64,000 bases of DNA, from NCBI RefSeq assembly GCF_040253635.1, contig NZ_JBEJGX010000003.1:8395501-8459500 (forward strand), written 5' to 3'. The DNA comes from Streptomyces sp. Edi2. GTDB taxonomy: Bacteria > Actinomycetota > Actinomycetes > Streptomycetales > Streptomycetaceae. A model generated the notes under the pieces. That model ran no database searches. It saw nothing but the letters and a program-made list of their open reading frames with translations, and was not told the origin of the DNA. A program made the translations under genes and the position numbers. Within the stretch, counting starts at the first letter, position 1. The number at the start of each line of letters is the position of its first letter. Positions 8,259-19,094 of the stretch are shown here, piece after piece.

Positions 8259-9782
8259 TTAGAAGAACCCCAGCTTCTTCGCCGAGTAGCTCACCAGCAG
8301 GTTCTTCGTCTGCTGGTAGTGGTCCAGCATCATCTTGTGGTTCTCCCTGCCGATGCCGGACTGCTTGTAGCCGCCGAAGGCCGCGTGTGCCGGGTAGGCG
8401 TGGTAGCAGTTGGTCCATACGCGGCCGGCCTGGATGGCGCGGCCCGCGCGGTAGGCGGTGGAGCCGTCGCGGGTCCAGACACCGGCGCCGAGGCCGTAGA
8501 GCGTGTCGTTGGCGATGCCGATCGCGTCGTCGAAGTCGCTGAAGGGGGCCACGGCGACCACCGGGCCGAAGATCTCCTCCTGGAAGACCCGCATCTCGTT
8601 GTTGCCCTCGAAGATCGTCGGGCGGACGTAGTAGCCGCCCTCCAGTTCGCCGCCGAGTTCGGCGCGCGAGCCGCCGGTCAGGACGCGGGCGCCCTCCTTC
8701 TGGCCGATGTCCAGGTAGGAGAGGATCTTCTCCAGCTGGTCGTTGGAGGCCTGGGCGCCGATCATGGTGTCGGTGTCCAGCGGGTGGCCCTGGACGATCT
8801 TCTCCGTGCGGGCCACGCCGGCCTCCAGGAAGTCCTGGTAGTGGCCGCGCTGGATCAGCGCCCTGGACGGGCAGGTGCACACCTCGCCCTGGTTGAGGGC
8901 GAACATGGTGAAGCCTTCCAGTGCCTTGTCGTGGAAGTCGTCCACCGCGGACGAGACGTCGTCGAAGAAGATGTTGGGGCTCTTGCCGCCCAGTTCGAGC
9001 GTCACCGGCCGCAGGTGCTCGGACGCGTACTGCATGATCAGACGGCCGGTGGTGGTCTCGCCGGTGAAGGCGACCTTGGCGACCCGGGGGCTGGAGGCCA
9101 GCGGCTTGCCGGCCTCGGCGCCGAAGCCGTTGACGATGTTGACCACGCCGGGCGGCAGCAGGTCCGCGACCAGGCTCATCCAGTAGTGCACGGACGCGGG
9201 GGTCTGCTCGGCCGGCTTGAGGACCACGGCGTTGCCGGCGGCCAGGGCCGGGGCGAGCTTCCAGGTCGCCATCAGGATGGGGAAGTTCCAGGGGATGATC
9301 TGGGCGACGACGCCGAGCGGCTCGTGGAAGTGGTACGCGACGGTGTCCTCGTCGATCTCCGACAGGGAGCCCTCCTGGGCGCGGATGGCGCCCGCGAAGT
9401 AGCGGAAGTGGTCGATGGCGAGCGGGAGGTCGGCCGCCAGGGTCTCGCGTACCGGCTTGCCGTTCTCCCAGCTCTCGGCGACCGCCAGGGCCTCCAGGTT
9501 CTCTTCCATCCGGTCGGCGATCTTGTTGAGGACGGTGGCGCGTTCGGCGGCGGCCGTACGGGCCCAGCCGGGCGCGGCCGCGTGCGCCGCGTCCAGGGCC
9601 CGCTCGACGTCCTCGGCGGTGCCCCGCGCGATCTCGGTGAACGGCTGCCCGTTGACCGGGGTCGGGTTCTCGAAGTACCGGCCCAGTGCGGGCGCCACGA
9701 ACTCGCCGCCGATCCAGTGGTCGTAGCGGGGCAGATAGCTCATGACGGCATCGGCGGAACCCGGGCTGGCGTAACGGGCCAT
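8259..9782 (-). CDS. NAD-dependent aldehyde dehydrogenase
   Basis: A 507-aa enzyme oxidising aldehydes to acids, of the AcoD/ExaC acetaldehyde dehydrogenase branch. The full catalytic set is present: Asn166 in IIPWNFP, Glu263 in [10 protein letters not shown], and Cys302 in [11 protein letters not shown], plus the C-terminal [17 protein letters not shown]. The ATG at 9782 follows GGGAGG at proper spacing; the frame stays open further upstream without protein-like sequence. The gene lies 67 bp downstream of, and in the same direction as, a GAF-domain regulator, an arrangement typical of AcoR-type control of acetoin, ethanol or aldehyde use. It is cytoplasmic, with a strong terminator. Confidence 0.93.
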   Translation of the reverse strand: MARYASPGSADAVMSYLPRYDHWIGGEFVAPALGRYFENPTPVNGQPFTEIARGTAEDVERALDAAHAAAPGWARTAAAERATVLNKIADRMEENLEALAVAESWENGKPVRETLAADLPLAIDHFRYFAGAIRAQEGSLSEIDEDTVAYHFHEPLGVVAQIIPWNFPILMATWKLAPALAAGNAVVLKPAEQTPASVHYWMSLVADLLPPGVVNIVNGFGAEAGKPLASSPRVAKVAFTGETTTGRLIMQYASEHLRPVTLELGGKSPNIFFDDVSSAVDDFHDKALEGFTMFALNQGEVCTCPSRALIQRGHYQDFLEAGVARTEKIVQGHPLDTDTMIGAQASNDQLEKILSYLDIGQKEGARVLTGGSRAELGGELEGGYYVRPTIFEGNNEMRVFQEEIFGPVVAVAPFSDFDDAIGIANDTLYGLGAGVWTRDGSTAYRAGRAIQAGRVWTNCYHAYPAHAAFGGYKQSGIGRENHKMMLDHYQQTKNLLVSYSAKKLGFF

Positions 9783-9849
9783 GGTGCGGCCTCCCAATCG
9801 CTCTCGGCGCGGTGCCCGCCACTCCCGTGTGACGGGCGTTGCGCGCAGG

Positions 9850-11175
9850 CTATGGCGGGGGAGGTTGCGTGAACGTTGCGACGCGCACGGCCGCGGGCGC
9901 GGGCAGGGCACGGGGGGAGGCGCCGGTCGTCAGGCCGTACGCCGCGCGCAGCCGGTCCGCGGTCGCCATCGGTGCGCTGCGGGCGGGGGAGCGTTCCGGG
10001 AGGGCGTCCACCAGCGCTTCCCAGACCTCCAGGTCGTCCTCGCCCCAGGGGGTGCGCGACCACTCGCGCAGCAGGCCGGGGTCGCGGGTGGCGAGCAGCG
10101 TACGCCGGAGCCGGTCCTCCAGCGCGCCGCGCAGCCGCTGTACGCCGGGCGCCTCCGACAGAGGCAGCAGCGGGCCGCGGTACGCGCCCAGTGCGGTGCG
10201 CACCTCGCCGGCGTTCAGGGCGTCCTCGACCGCACCCAGGTCGGTCTCGACGGGGCGGCTCAGCCGGTACGGACGGGAATGGAGCAGTGTGCCGACGAGG
10301 TGGCGCAGCCGGGACAGCTCGGCCCGCAGCGTCACCGGGCGCATCTCGCGTGCGCCGTACAGCAGCACCGAGAGCTGATCGCCCGTCAGCCCCTCGGGGT
10401 TCCGGGCCAGCAGCACCATGATCTCGCTGTGCCGCCGGCCGAGCCGCAGCCGCTTCCCGTCCACCGTCAGCAGCGCCTCATCCCGGCCGAGCGCCGACAG
10501 GCAGACGCCCAACTCGGGTATATCAGCGGCGAGATGGGCCTCCGCGGCGCGTGCGGTGGCCTGTACGAGGGCCAGGCTGTGGGGGCTCGCCAGATGGTCG
10601 CCGCCGGTAATGTCGACCGCGCCCAGCAGCCGTCCGGTCCGCGGATCGTGCAATGGGGCGGCGGCGCAGGTCCAGCGCTGCACCTGCCGGTTGTAGTGCT
10701 CGGCGGCGAAGATCTGTACGGCGTGATCGGCGGCGAGCGCGGTGCCCGGGGCATTGGTGCCGGCGTGCCGTTCGTCCCAGCGGGCGCCGACCACGAAGTT
10801 CATCCGCTCGGCACTGCGCCGCACCCCGCGGTGCCCCTCCACCCACAGCAGCCGCCCCTGCGGATCGCAGACGGCCAGCAGATGCGCGCCGTCCTGCGCG
10901 AAGCTGCCCAGCAGCTCCCGGAAGACGGGCATCGCACGGGCCAGCGGATGCCCGTCCCGGTAGGTGCCCAGCGTGGCCTCGTCCAGATCGATGGGCGCGA
11001 CGCCGTCCGCCGCGGCCCGGGCGTCGGCAGAGCGGCGCCAGGAGTCGGCGACCACCTGGCGGACCGGTGGCGCTACGGTCCCGTCGCTGAGGAAGGCCGC
11101 ATGGGCCCGCCGCACCGTCCGCGTACGCTCCACCGGATCGGCACCGGTCTCCATCGCCAGCCAAGGGTTGACCAC
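9850..11175 (-). CDS. GAF-domain regulator next to ALDH
   Basis: A 441-aa protein related to the N-terminal half of AcoR-type activators. It has an SWRRS helix near residue 50, a GAF sensory domain (about 80-215, with [18 protein letters not shown] and [21 protein letters not shown]), and then a winged-helix-like segment ([35 protein letters not shown]). It lacks the sigma-54 AAA+ domain of proteobacterial AcoR, as expected in an actinomycete. The GTG start is preceded by GAAGAGGTG. It probably senses an aldehyde or acetoin-like ligand and controls the ALDH gene just downstream. Confidence 0.85.
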   Translation of the reverse strand: MVNPWLAMETGADPVERTRTVRRAHAAFLSDGTVAPPVRQVVADSWRRSADARAAADGVAPIDLDEATLGTYRDGHPLARAMPVFRELLGSFAQDGAHLLAVCDPQGRLLWVEGHRGVRRSAERMNFVVGARWDERHAGTNAPGTALAADHAVQIFAAEHYNRQVQRWTCAAAPLHDPRTGRLLGAVDITGGDHLASPHSLALVQATARAAEAHLAADIPELGVCLSALGRDEALLTVDGKRLRLGRRHSEIMVLLARNPEGLTGDQLSVLLYGAREMRPVTLRAELSRLRHLVGTLLHSRPYRLSRPVETDLGAVEDALNAGEVRTALGAYRGPLLPLSEAPGVQRLRGALEDRLRRTLLATRDPGLLREWSRTPWGEDDLEVWEALVDALPERSPARSAPMATADRLRAAYGLTTGASPRALPAPAAVRVATFTQPPPP

Positions 11176-11378
11176 GTGTCACCTCTTCACCTGCAGCACC
11201 TGCTCCCGTACGGCCGATGGTGCTCGTACCGGGCGGGAGCGTAAACCCCGCGGGCGTGCCGGGTCACCCACGGGCGTCACCCTGGCCACCGTGTACGCAG
11301 CCGTAACCGGAGTGGGCCGTCCTGCCAGGGTCGGAGGGTGCCGGACGGTGCCGTTGGAGGGGCCGCTGCCGCACGACA

Positions 11379-11410
11379 GGCGGGCGGGAGGCCGCCGCCT
11401 CCCGCCCGCC
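11379..11410 (-). terminator. Chitinase terminator hairpin
   Basis: A perfect 13-bp stem (GGCGGGCGGGAGG / CCTCCCGCCCGCC) with a 6-base loop lies 20 bases beyond the chitinase stop codon. Confidence 0.8.
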
Positions 11411-11429
11411 CGGTTCCGCTCCTGCCTGC

Positions 11430-12713
<1,284 letters not shown>

Positions 12714-12792
12714 GGTGTCTCCTCGGAGGGGGGCGAGGGGTGGAGCCTGACCTGCGTCCGAATTGGCATGAACGCGTTGAACGTTGGGGGAG

Positions 12793-12833
12793 AAGGTAGA
12801 AGGACTAGACCAGTGCGTCAATGGTTCGGACCA
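12793..12833 (-). promoter_or_regulatory. Chitinase promoter with two 12-bp repeats
   Basis: On the minus strand TTGACG (12816-12821) and TACCTT (12793-12798) are separated by exactly 17 bases. TGGTCCGAACCA (12822-12833) lies just upstream of the -35 box and TGGTCTAGTCCT (12801-12812) fills the spacer; the two are 21 bp apart, on the same helical face. Both resemble the Streptomyces chitinase direct repeat (TGGTCTAGACCT) and the DasR site (ACTGGTCTAGACCA). Confidence 0.8.
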
Positions 12834-13048
12834 ATACGGTGACCGAGCGGTGCGGGGCCGGTTCCCGCAGTTCGTGATGATCAACCCGTGACGCGGGGCC
12901 GCCGATCGGGCATACTCCTAGCGCCACCGCCGCAGGTCATCGCCTTCCGCAACCCGGAACGCGATCATCGGCCTGGCACGACGAAACCGGCGCCGCCGCC
13001 CACCCTGCGCGTGTCGCCGTAGCGCCCGACAGGGAGGAGAGCGCCGCC

Positions 13049-14221
13049 ATGACCGAGTACGGCCCCCGGCCGGTGGACCGCAGGCTGCCCACGGAGGAAG
13101 CCCGCGACCTGTTGACCCTCGTACGTGAGCTCGCCGAGCGCGAGATCAGGCCAACCGCCGCCGAGGAAGAGGACGCCGGCCACTTCCCGCGCGAGACCTT
13201 CACCCTGCTGTCGGAGTCCGGACTGCTCTCGCTGCCCTACGACGAGGAATTCGGCGGTGGCGGCCAGCCCTACGAGGTCTACCTCCAGGTCCTGGAAGAG
13301 CTCGCCGCCGCCCGGCTCACCGTCGGCCTCGGCGTCAGCGTCCACACCCTCGCCTGCCATGCGCTCGCCGGATACGGCACCAAGGAGCAGCGCGCCGAAC
13401 ATCTCCCGGACATGCTCGGCGGCGGACTCGTCGGCGCCTACTGCCTCTCCGAGCCCTCTTCGGGCTCCGATGCCGCCTCCCTGAGCACCCGGGCGACCCG
13501 GGAGGGCGACACCTGGCGGCTGGAGGGCACCAAGGCCTGGACCACCCACGGTGGCGTGGCCGACTTCTACACCGTGCTGGCCCGCACCGGCGGCAGCGGC
13601 GCCCATGGCATCACCGCCTTCCTCGTGCCCGGCGACGCCGAAGGCCTCAGCGCCGCGGCACCCGAGCGCAAGATGGGCATGAAGGGCTCCCCGACGGCCC
13701 AGCTGCACTTCGACGCCGTCCGCATCCCCGACTCCCGCCGCCTCGGGGACGAGGGGCAGGGCTTCGCCATCGCCCTGTCCGCCCTGGACTCCGGGCGTCT
13801 GGGGATCGCGGCCTGTGCCGTGGGTGTCGCCCAGGCCGCGCTGGACGAAGCGCTCGCCTACACCGCCGAGCGGCAGCAATTCGGCCGCCCGATCGTCGAC
13901 TTCCAGGGTCTGCGCTTCATGCTCGCCGACATGGCCACCCAGATCGAGGCCGGCCGCGCCCTCTATCTCACCGCCGCCCGGCTGCGCGACGCCGGTCTGC
14001 CGTTCTCCAAGGAAGCGGCGATGGCGAAGCTGTTCTGCACGGACACCGCGATGCGGGTGACCACCGACGCCGTCCAGCTCCTCGGGGGCTACGGCTACAC
14101 CCTGGACTTCCCGGCCGAGCGCTATATGCGCGAGGCCAAGGTCCTGCAGATCGTCGAGGGCACCAACCAGATCCAGCGGATGGTCATCGCCCGCCATCTC
14201 GCGGGGCCCGAAACGCGCTGA
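13049..14221 (+). CDS. Acyl-CoA dehydrogenase
   Basis: A 390-aa FAD-dependent acyl-CoA dehydrogenase that introduces a trans-2 double bond into acyl-CoAs and passes electrons to ETF. Recognisable features are AYCLSEPSSGSDAASLSTRA (FAD/substrate contact), GTKAWTTHGGVADFY, ERKMGMKGSPTAQLHFD, RQQFGRPIVDFQGLRFMLADM, QLLGGYGYTLDFPAERYMREAK and the C-terminal IVEGTNQIQRMVIAR, where the Glu of EGTNQ is the probable catalytic base position of short-chain members. GGGAGGAGA precedes the ATG. It stands alone opposite the chitinase, and converges with the next gene through an imperfect GC-rich hairpin near 14229-14265. Confidence 0.93.
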   Translation: MTEYGPRPVDRRLPTEEARDLLTLVRELAEREIRPTAAEEEDAGHFPRETFTLLSESGLLSLPYDEEFGGGGQPYEVYLQVLEELAAARLTVGLGVSVHTLACHALAGYGTKEQRAEHLPDMLGGGLVGAYCLSEPSSGSDAASLSTRATREGDTWRLEGTKAWTTHGGVADFYTVLARTGGSGAHGITAFLVPGDAEGLSAAAPERKMGMKGSPTAQLHFDAVRIPDSRRLGDEGQGFAIALSALDSGRLGIAACAVGVAQAALDEALAYTAERQQFGRPIVDFQGLRFMLADMATQIEAGRALYLTAARLRDAGLPFSKEAAMAKLFCTDTAMRVTTDAVQLLGGYGYTLDFPAERYMREAKVLQIVEGTNQIQRMVIARHLAGPETR

Positions 14222-14343
14222 GTGGGGGCGGGCGAGGCGAGGCCGGGGCGGCCCCGCCTCACCTCGCGCCGCCGGGCTCGCCTGGCCCGGCCGCCCGGCT
14301 GCGCGACGCCGGTCCCCTCGCCCGCCCGTCAGGCCGCCCGGCC

Positions 14344-15501
14344 CTAGCCCACCAGCCCCTTGAGCCCCGTGGCCGTCCCGATTGCGACCACCAGGTTGCC
14401 GGGTGTGCGGGCCAGATCCCGCGCCACGGCGGACCCGACGGCCGAGGACGGCTCCAGGACCAGGCCCTGTGCCGCCAGCCTCCGGGTTTCCGCCCCGATC
14501 GACTCGTCGTCCAGTGCCACGGCCGTGCCCGCGGTGCGCCACAGCGCGTCGAGCCCCTGCCAGCAGGGCCGCTCCTCCCCGAGGGAGAACGCCACCGTGG
14601 GCCGGGCCGCCACCCGGGTACGCTCCTGGTCCGCGCGGTCCGGGCAGCGCAGCGCCGCGGTGAACGGCGCCGCGGCGGACGGCTCGGCGGCCGCCAGCCG
14701 GGGCTCGTGTGCGATCAGCCCCGCGGCCGCCAACTCCCGGAAGCCGCGGCCGACTCCGGCCAGCAGATCCGCCCGGCTGGTGGGCACCACCACCATGTCG
14801 ATACGCCGTCCGGCAAAGTCCCGCGCCAGCTCGTAGGCGACCGACTTGTACCCCTCGTTGGCGTACGGATTCCCGCCGGGCGACGGTGCGGAGTAGCTGG
14901 TCAGCGGGTACCAGTGGTGCTCCTCGACGGCCTCGGCCATCGCCGCGTTCCGTGCGGCGGTGGTGCCCGGGTGCACCCTCCGCTCGGCGCCGAGCGCATC
15001 GATCTGGGCCTGCAGCCCGGCCGGCACCTTCTCGTTGGTGAACACCACACAGCGCAGCCCGGCCCGCGCCGCATACGCCGCGGCCGCCGCCCCGGCATTG
15101 CCGGACGACGCGGCGACCACGGTGCCGGCACCGGCCGCCACCGCCGCGGCCACCCCGACGGCCATCGCCCGGTCCTTGTGCGAGCCGGTCGGATTCCCAC
15201 CCTCGTATTTCAGCCACAACTCCCCGGCGGGCGCGCTGTCCTGGGCCCGGTCCGGGTCCGTCCGCAGCCGGATGCACGGGGTGTTGCCCTCGCCCAGCGT
15301 GACCGGTGGTCCGGAGACCGGCAGTGCCGTCGGCAGGCCCCACGGCCCGCCCGGATACGCGGCGAGGTCCACACCGGCCAGATCCGCGAGCGGCGGCATC
15401 GTATTGACGCCGATGCCCTCCGCGGCACAGGTCCGGCACCCCGCGAAGCCCTCCGAGAAGCGGGTGCAGCGCAGGCAGTGCAGGGGAGGTCGTGAGGTCA
15501 C
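14344..15501 (-). CDS. Threonine-synthase-like PLP enzyme
   Basis: A 385-aa fold-type II PLP enzyme. The PLP lysine is Lys109 in KYEGGNPTGSHKDRA, the phosphate-binding loop is SSGNAGAAAAAYA, and SYSAPSPGGNPYANEGYKSVAYE corresponds to the threonine-synthase active-site region. The N-terminus carries a CxxC-9-CxxC zinc-ribbon pair (Cys9, Cys12, Cys22, Cys25), seen in a subset of threonine-synthase paralogues. Streptomyces carries a separate housekeeping thrC with thrB, so this copy without hom/thrB neighbours is more likely a paralogue acting on another beta/gamma-substituted amino acid. It is divergent from the following gene pair. Confidence 0.85.
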   Translation of the reverse strand: MTSRPPLHCLRCTRFSEGFAGCRTCAAEGIGVNTMPPLADLAGVDLAAYPGGPWGLPTALPVSGPPVTLGEGNTPCIRLRTDPDRAQDSAPAGELWLKYEGGNPTGSHKDRAMAVGVAAAVAAGAGTVVAASSGNAGAAAAAYAARAGLRCVVFTNEKVPAGLQAQIDALGAERRVHPGTTAARNAAMAEAVEEHHWYPLTSYSAPSPGGNPYANEGYKSVAYELARDFAGRRIDMVVVPTSRADLLAGVGRGFRELAAAGLIAHEPRLAAAEPSAAAPFTAALRCPDRADQERTRVAARPTVAFSLGEERPCWQGLDALWRTAGTAVALDDESIGAETRRLAAQGLVLEPSSAVGSAVARDLARTPGNLVVAIGTATGLKGLVG

Positions 15502-15681
15502 CGTGGCTCCAGGGGTGGTCGGTTCGGCATCGACTCAGAAGGTAACAGGTGAATGGCTCCTTAGCCCCCTACCGCTTTCGAAGGTCTGGTCGTCCGCCCC
15601 GGGCTGACGTACCGTCAACTCCCGCTGAGGAGGCCCCTGCTACAGGAAACGCCCTGCCGACCGCGCGCCCAGGAGGAGACC

Positions 15682-16821
15682 GTGCCCGACCGCCCGATCG
15701 CGCTCGACGAGTACCCGATCCACCAGGTCCCGCTGTCCATGCGGCATGTAGCCACCGGAGACCGCAACGCCTACGACCGGTGCATCTTCCACGTCATGGA
15801 CCACTCCGGCCGCGCCCTGCTGATCGCCGGCCTCGGTGTCTACCCCAACACCGGGGTCATCGACGCCTATGCCACCCTCCGCCTCGGCGACCGGCTGTAC
15901 GCCGTACGGGCCTCCGACGCGCTCACCGACGACCGCATGGCCCTCACCGTCGGCCCGCTCACCATCACCGTCGAGGAGCCGCTTGCCCGCCTGCGGCTGA
16001 CCTGCGCCGCGGACCCCGGCGACCCGGACGGCCTGGCGTACGACCTGACCTGGGCCGCGGCGTTTCCCGCCACCTGGGAGCCGCACCACACCCAGTACCG
16101 CGGAGACCGGCTGCTGCTCGAAGGCCGGCGGTTCGTCCAGGCGGGCACCTGCAGGGGCCGCATCCGCGTGGCCGGCCAGGAGCTCGCCGTCACGGCGGGG
16201 GAGTGGACCGGCACCCGCGACCGCAGCTGGGGCGTACGCCCGATCGCCGGTGAGGACGGCGGGCGGGCGGCCGAGGAACTGCGGCCGGAGGGCTTCCACT
16301 GGATCTGGTGCCCGGTGCGCTTCGACGACCGCTTTGTGATGGTCATCGTCCAGGAGGACGCCGACGGCCACCGCACCCTGAACGAGGCCACCATGGTCCG
16401 CGAGGGCGCCCGCGGTACCCAACTCGGCTGGCCGCACGCGGACATCAGCTACCGCCCCGGCACCCGCCACCCCGAACGCGCCGTCATCCATCTCACCGAC
16501 CCGGCCCGCAAACCCCTCGACCTCACCGCCGAGATCCTCACCTCCTCACCCCTCGCCGTGGGCGCCGGCTACCCTCCGGCGAGCCCCGACGACTGGCAGC
16601 ACGGCACCTGGCGGGGCCGCGGCTGGACCGACCGCCGCACTTACGACCTCTCCGACCCGGCGGCCCACCCCCTCGCGGCATACGGAGTCACCGACCACGC
16701 CGCCCGCTTCACCCTCGACGGGCGGACCGGCTACGGAATCTTCGAGCACGGCAGCTTCGGCCGGCACGACCCGAGCGGCTTCACCGGCTATGACTCCGTC
16801 GCTCAGGAGGCCGGACAGTGA
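15682..16821 (+). CDS. Uncharacterised protein coupled to APH kinase
   Basis: A 379-aa soluble protein without signal peptide. It is rich in beta strands and tryptophans, with repeated short segments such as GEWTGTRDRSWGVRPI, EGFHWIWCPVRFDDRFVMVIVQED and HGTWRGRGWTDRRTYDL; the DRSWGVR motif recalls lipocalin-like domains of CrtC/hydroxyneurosporene-hydratase-related proteins. The GTG start follows AGGAGGA. It overlaps the next gene by GTGA, so the two are translationally coupled, which suggests joint action on one small molecule. I do not recognise a catalytic motif and do not assign a function. Confidence 0.8.
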   Translation: MPDRPIALDEYPIHQVPLSMRHVATGDRNAYDRCIFHVMDHSGRALLIAGLGVYPNTGVIDAYATLRLGDRLYAVRASDALTDDRMALTVGPLTITVEEPLARLRLTCAADPGDPDGLAYDLTWAAAFPATWEPHHTQYRGDRLLLEGRRFVQAGTCRGRIRVAGQELAVTAGEWTGTRDRSWGVRPIAGEDGGRAAEELRPEGFHWIWCPVRFDDRFVMVIVQEDADGHRTLNEATMVREGARGTQLGWPHADISYRPGTRHPERAVIHLTDPARKPLDLTAEILTSSPLAVGAGYPPASPDDWQHGTWRGRGWTDRRTYDLSDPAAHPLAAYGVTDHAARFTLDGRTGYGIFEHGSFGRHDPSGFTGYDSVAQEAGQ

Positions 16822-17927
16822 GCACGGCGCCCCGGCCCCGCACCAGCACCCGCGATCCCGAAGACCTGACGCGCCGCCTCACCGCCTGGCTCGGCACCCG
16901 CCTCCCCGGCGCCCGCGCCGTCTCCCCGGCCGTACCGGACTCCAACGGCATGTCCAGCGAGACGCTGCTCTTCGACATCGACCACCCCCGGCCGCCGTCC
17001 GGGCCGGAGGACGTCCCCCGCTCCTGCGCCCTGCGCCTCGCCGCCGACCCCGCCGCGTACACCGTCTTCCCGCGCTACGACATGGCCCGGCAGTACCGCA
17101 CCATGCGCCTGGTCGCCGACCACACCGACCTGCCCGTGCCCCGCACCCTCTGGCTCGAAGAGGACCCGGCGTACCTCGGCGCGCCGTTCTTCGTCATGAC
17201 GCGCGCCGCCGGCCGCGTCCCGCCGGACGTCATGCCCTATACGTACGAGGGGAATTGGCTGTGCGACGCCACCGACGCCCAGCGCGACCAACTGGAAGCC
17301 GCCAGCGTGTCGGTCCTCGCCCGGCTGCACGACCAAGTCCCCTCCGGCGCGGCCGCCTTCCTCGCCACGCCCGGAACAGGAGACGCGCTACAGCGTCACG
17401 TGGAGGCTCAACAGGCCTACTACCACTGGGTCGTTGACGGTCGCCCCCGCTCGCCGCTGATCGAACGCGGCTTTGCCCGGCTGGCCGACCTGTGGCCCGC
17501 GGACCCGGGGGAGACCGTTCTGACCTGGGGCGACGCCCGGATCGGCAATATCGTCTACGACGGCTTCGAGCCGACGGCCGTACTCGACTGGGAGATGGCC
17601 GCCCTCGGCCCCCGCGAACTCGACCTGGGCTGGATGGTCTTTCTGCACCGCTTCTTCCAGGACCTCACGGAGAGCGGCGGCCAGCTGGGGTTGCCCGGAT
17701 TCCTGCGCCGTGACCGCGTCGAGGACCGCTATGCCCGGCTCACCGGGCACCGGCCTCGCGCCATGGAGTTCCACACCCTCTACGCGGCCCTGCGGCACGC
17801 CATCGTGATGCTGCGAGTGGCCTACCGCCAGGTCCACTTCGGGGAACTGCCGGTCCCGGCCGACGCCGATGCGCTGATCCTGCACCGCGGGACCCTGGAA
17901 GCGATGATCGAGCGCCGCTACTGGTGA
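16818..17927 (+). CDS. APH-type phosphotransferase
   Basis: A 369-aa member of the aminoglycoside-phosphotransferase/choline-kinase superfamily. The N-lobe has CALRLAADP (the nucleotide-positioning segment is unusual because a clear VAL.K lysine is not obvious), the hinge is FFVMTRAAGRVPPD, the catalytic loop is LTWGDARIGNIVYDG (residues about 233-247, Asp in place of the usual HGDxxxxN), and the metal-binding Asp is in AVLDWEMAALGPRELDLGW. Trp replacing His in the catalytic loop is shared by the acyl-CoA-dehydrogenase-associated APH subgroup. It overlaps the upstream gene by four bases. Substrate unknown; antibiotic resistance should not be assumed. Confidence 0.88.
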   Translation: MSTAPRPRTSTRDPEDLTRRLTAWLGTRLPGARAVSPAVPDSNGMSSETLLFDIDHPRPPSGPEDVPRSCALRLAADPAAYTVFPRYDMARQYRTMRLVADHTDLPVPRTLWLEEDPAYLGAPFFVMTRAAGRVPPDVMPYTYEGNWLCDATDAQRDQLEAASVSVLARLHDQVPSGAAAFLATPGTGDALQRHVEAQQAYYHWVVDGRPRSPLIERGFARLADLWPADPGETVLTWGDARIGNIVYDGFEPTAVLDWEMAALGPRELDLGWMVFLHRFFQDLTESGGQLGLPGFLRRDRVEDRYARLTGHRPRAMEFHTLYAALRHAIVMLRVAYRQVHFGELPVPADADALILHRGTLEAMIERRYW

Positions 17928-17958
17928 GACCGGGTGTTGTACGGGCCTGCCGGCGCTC

Positions 17959-18378
17959 TCAGCTGAGCGGGCGCATCCGCGGCACCCGGACCGGCCGGGT
18001 GCCGGGCCCGCCGAGGTGCGAGAACGGCTGGCGGCGCCAGTCCAGGCTCTCCGGGAGCGTCAGCAACACGGCCGCGTCCTGCTCCTGGGTGTCCAGGGTG
18101 TCAGCGTTCCTGGGAGCCTCGGACACCGTCCGCCCGGAACCCTGGCACACCGTCAGGCCGAAGGGGTTCCACGGCGAGGCGCACAGTGCGTGCTCCGGGA
18201 GCGTGTCCTCGTCCGCCAGCAGGGCGATGGGCTGCAGGCAGTCGGCGCAGGTGACGCGGTAGATCTCGTAGGTGTCGAAAGAGTCGACGTCCGCACCGTC
18301 GTCGCCGAAGCCGCCCGGACTGTCGCCCTCCTGGGCGTCGAAGTGTGCGGCAGCAGAGTCCTGCTCAAGGCGTCGCAT
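17959..18378 (-). CDS. Conserved hypothetical acidic protein
   Basis: A 139-aa soluble protein beginning MRRLEQDSAAAHFDAQEGD. I chose ATG 18378 because GAGGGGG lies nine bases upstream; an ATG nine bases earlier would abut that site. The central part YRVTCADCLQPIALL has one CxxC pair, with a further Cys in LPEHALCASPWNPFGLTVC, so a small metal-binding or beta-hairpin domain is possible. The C-terminus is basic and proline-rich. It converges with the APH gene and faces away from the Lrp regulator. I do not recognise a named family. Confidence 0.65.
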   Translation of the reverse strand: MRRLEQDSAAAHFDAQEGDSPGGFGDDGADVDSFDTYEIYRVTCADCLQPIALLADEDTLPEHALCASPWNPFGLTVCQGSGRTVSEAPRNADTLDTQEQDAAVLLTLPESLDWRRQPFSHLGGPGTRPVRVPRMRPLS

Positions 18379-18504
18379 GATGTCCATCCCCCTCGGGTGG
18401 GTCGGTCGTACCGCTGACTTCCTGTGACGGGCGGTCCCGGCCACCAGCAGCAATTCCCTTCATGCCGCACGCATAATCGCGGGCACCCTACCGACACCGG
18501 ATCA

Positions 18505-18526
18505 CATGTGTGGCATTGGTCACATG
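18505..18526. promoter_or_regulatory. Palindromic operator candidate before Lrp gene
   Basis: CATGTG and CACATG are perfect inverted arms around 10 bases, between the divergent hypothetical gene and the Lrp-type regulator, about 70 bp before the latter's start. Its position fits autoregulation. Confidence 0.45.
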
Positions 18527-18596
18527 GACCGGCGTGGAGGTGTCCACGATCCGGCGCACGGTGCGCATACGCCCCCGCGCACAGTAGGTTGAACAT

Positions 18597-19037
18597 GTGG
18601 AGGAGTTGGACCGACAAATCGTGGATCTGCTCGTCAAGGACGGGCGGATGAGCTACACCGACCTGGGCAAGGCCACCGGCCTGTCCACTTCGGCGGTGCA
18701 CCAGCGGGTGCGCCGCCTGGAGCAGCGCGGTGTCATCCGGGGCTATGCCGCCATCGTGGACCCCGAAGCAGTGGGCCTGCCGCTCACCGCCTTCATCTCG
18801 GTCAAACCCTTCGACCCCAGTGCGCCGGACGACATCGCCGACCGCCTTGCCGAGGTCCCCGAGCTGGAGGCCTGCCACAGCGTCGCCGGCGACGAGAACT
18901 ACATCCTCAAGGTCAGGGTCGCCACCCCGCTGGAGCTGGAGCATCTGCTCACCCGCATCCGGACCCTCGCCGGTGTGTCGACCCGCACCACGGTCGTGCT
19001 CTCCACCCCCTACGAGGCCCGGCCGCCGCGCATCTGA
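18597..19037 (+). CDS. Lrp/AsnC-family regulator
   Basis: A 146-aa feast/famine regulator with an N-terminal helix-turn-helix (LDRQIVDLLVKDGRMSYTDLGKATGLSTSAVHQRVRRLEQRGVI, residues 3-47) and a C-terminal RAM ligand-binding domain (AFISVKPF, LAEVPELEACHSVAGDENYILKVRV, GVSTRTTVVLS). Such proteins form octamers and respond to amino acids. The GTG start has no upstream ribosome-binding site and sits about 10 bases after a TAGGTT -10-like box, so a leaderless mRNA is possible. The amidohydrolase gene follows 57 bp downstream on the same strand and could be its target. Confidence 0.92.
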   Translation: MEELDRQIVDLLVKDGRMSYTDLGKATGLSTSAVHQRVRRLEQRGVIRGYAAIVDPEAVGLPLTAFISVKPFDPSAPDDIADRLAEVPELEACHSVAGDENYILKVRVATPLELEHLLTRIRTLAGVSTRTTVVLSTPYEARPPRI

Positions 19038-19094
19038 CCGGCGAACGCCCCCCTGCGCGCGGTCCGTCCGTCCGCAGGGGCCAAACTGTCCGGT

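Noticed and set aside
12965..15439. An 824-codon open frame on the minus strand covering the acyl-CoA dehydrogenase gene and the threonine-synthase-like gene.
   Set aside because: It is a product of high GC: composition is Gly/Arg/Ala-rich with no domain pattern, and it overlaps two well-supported genes.
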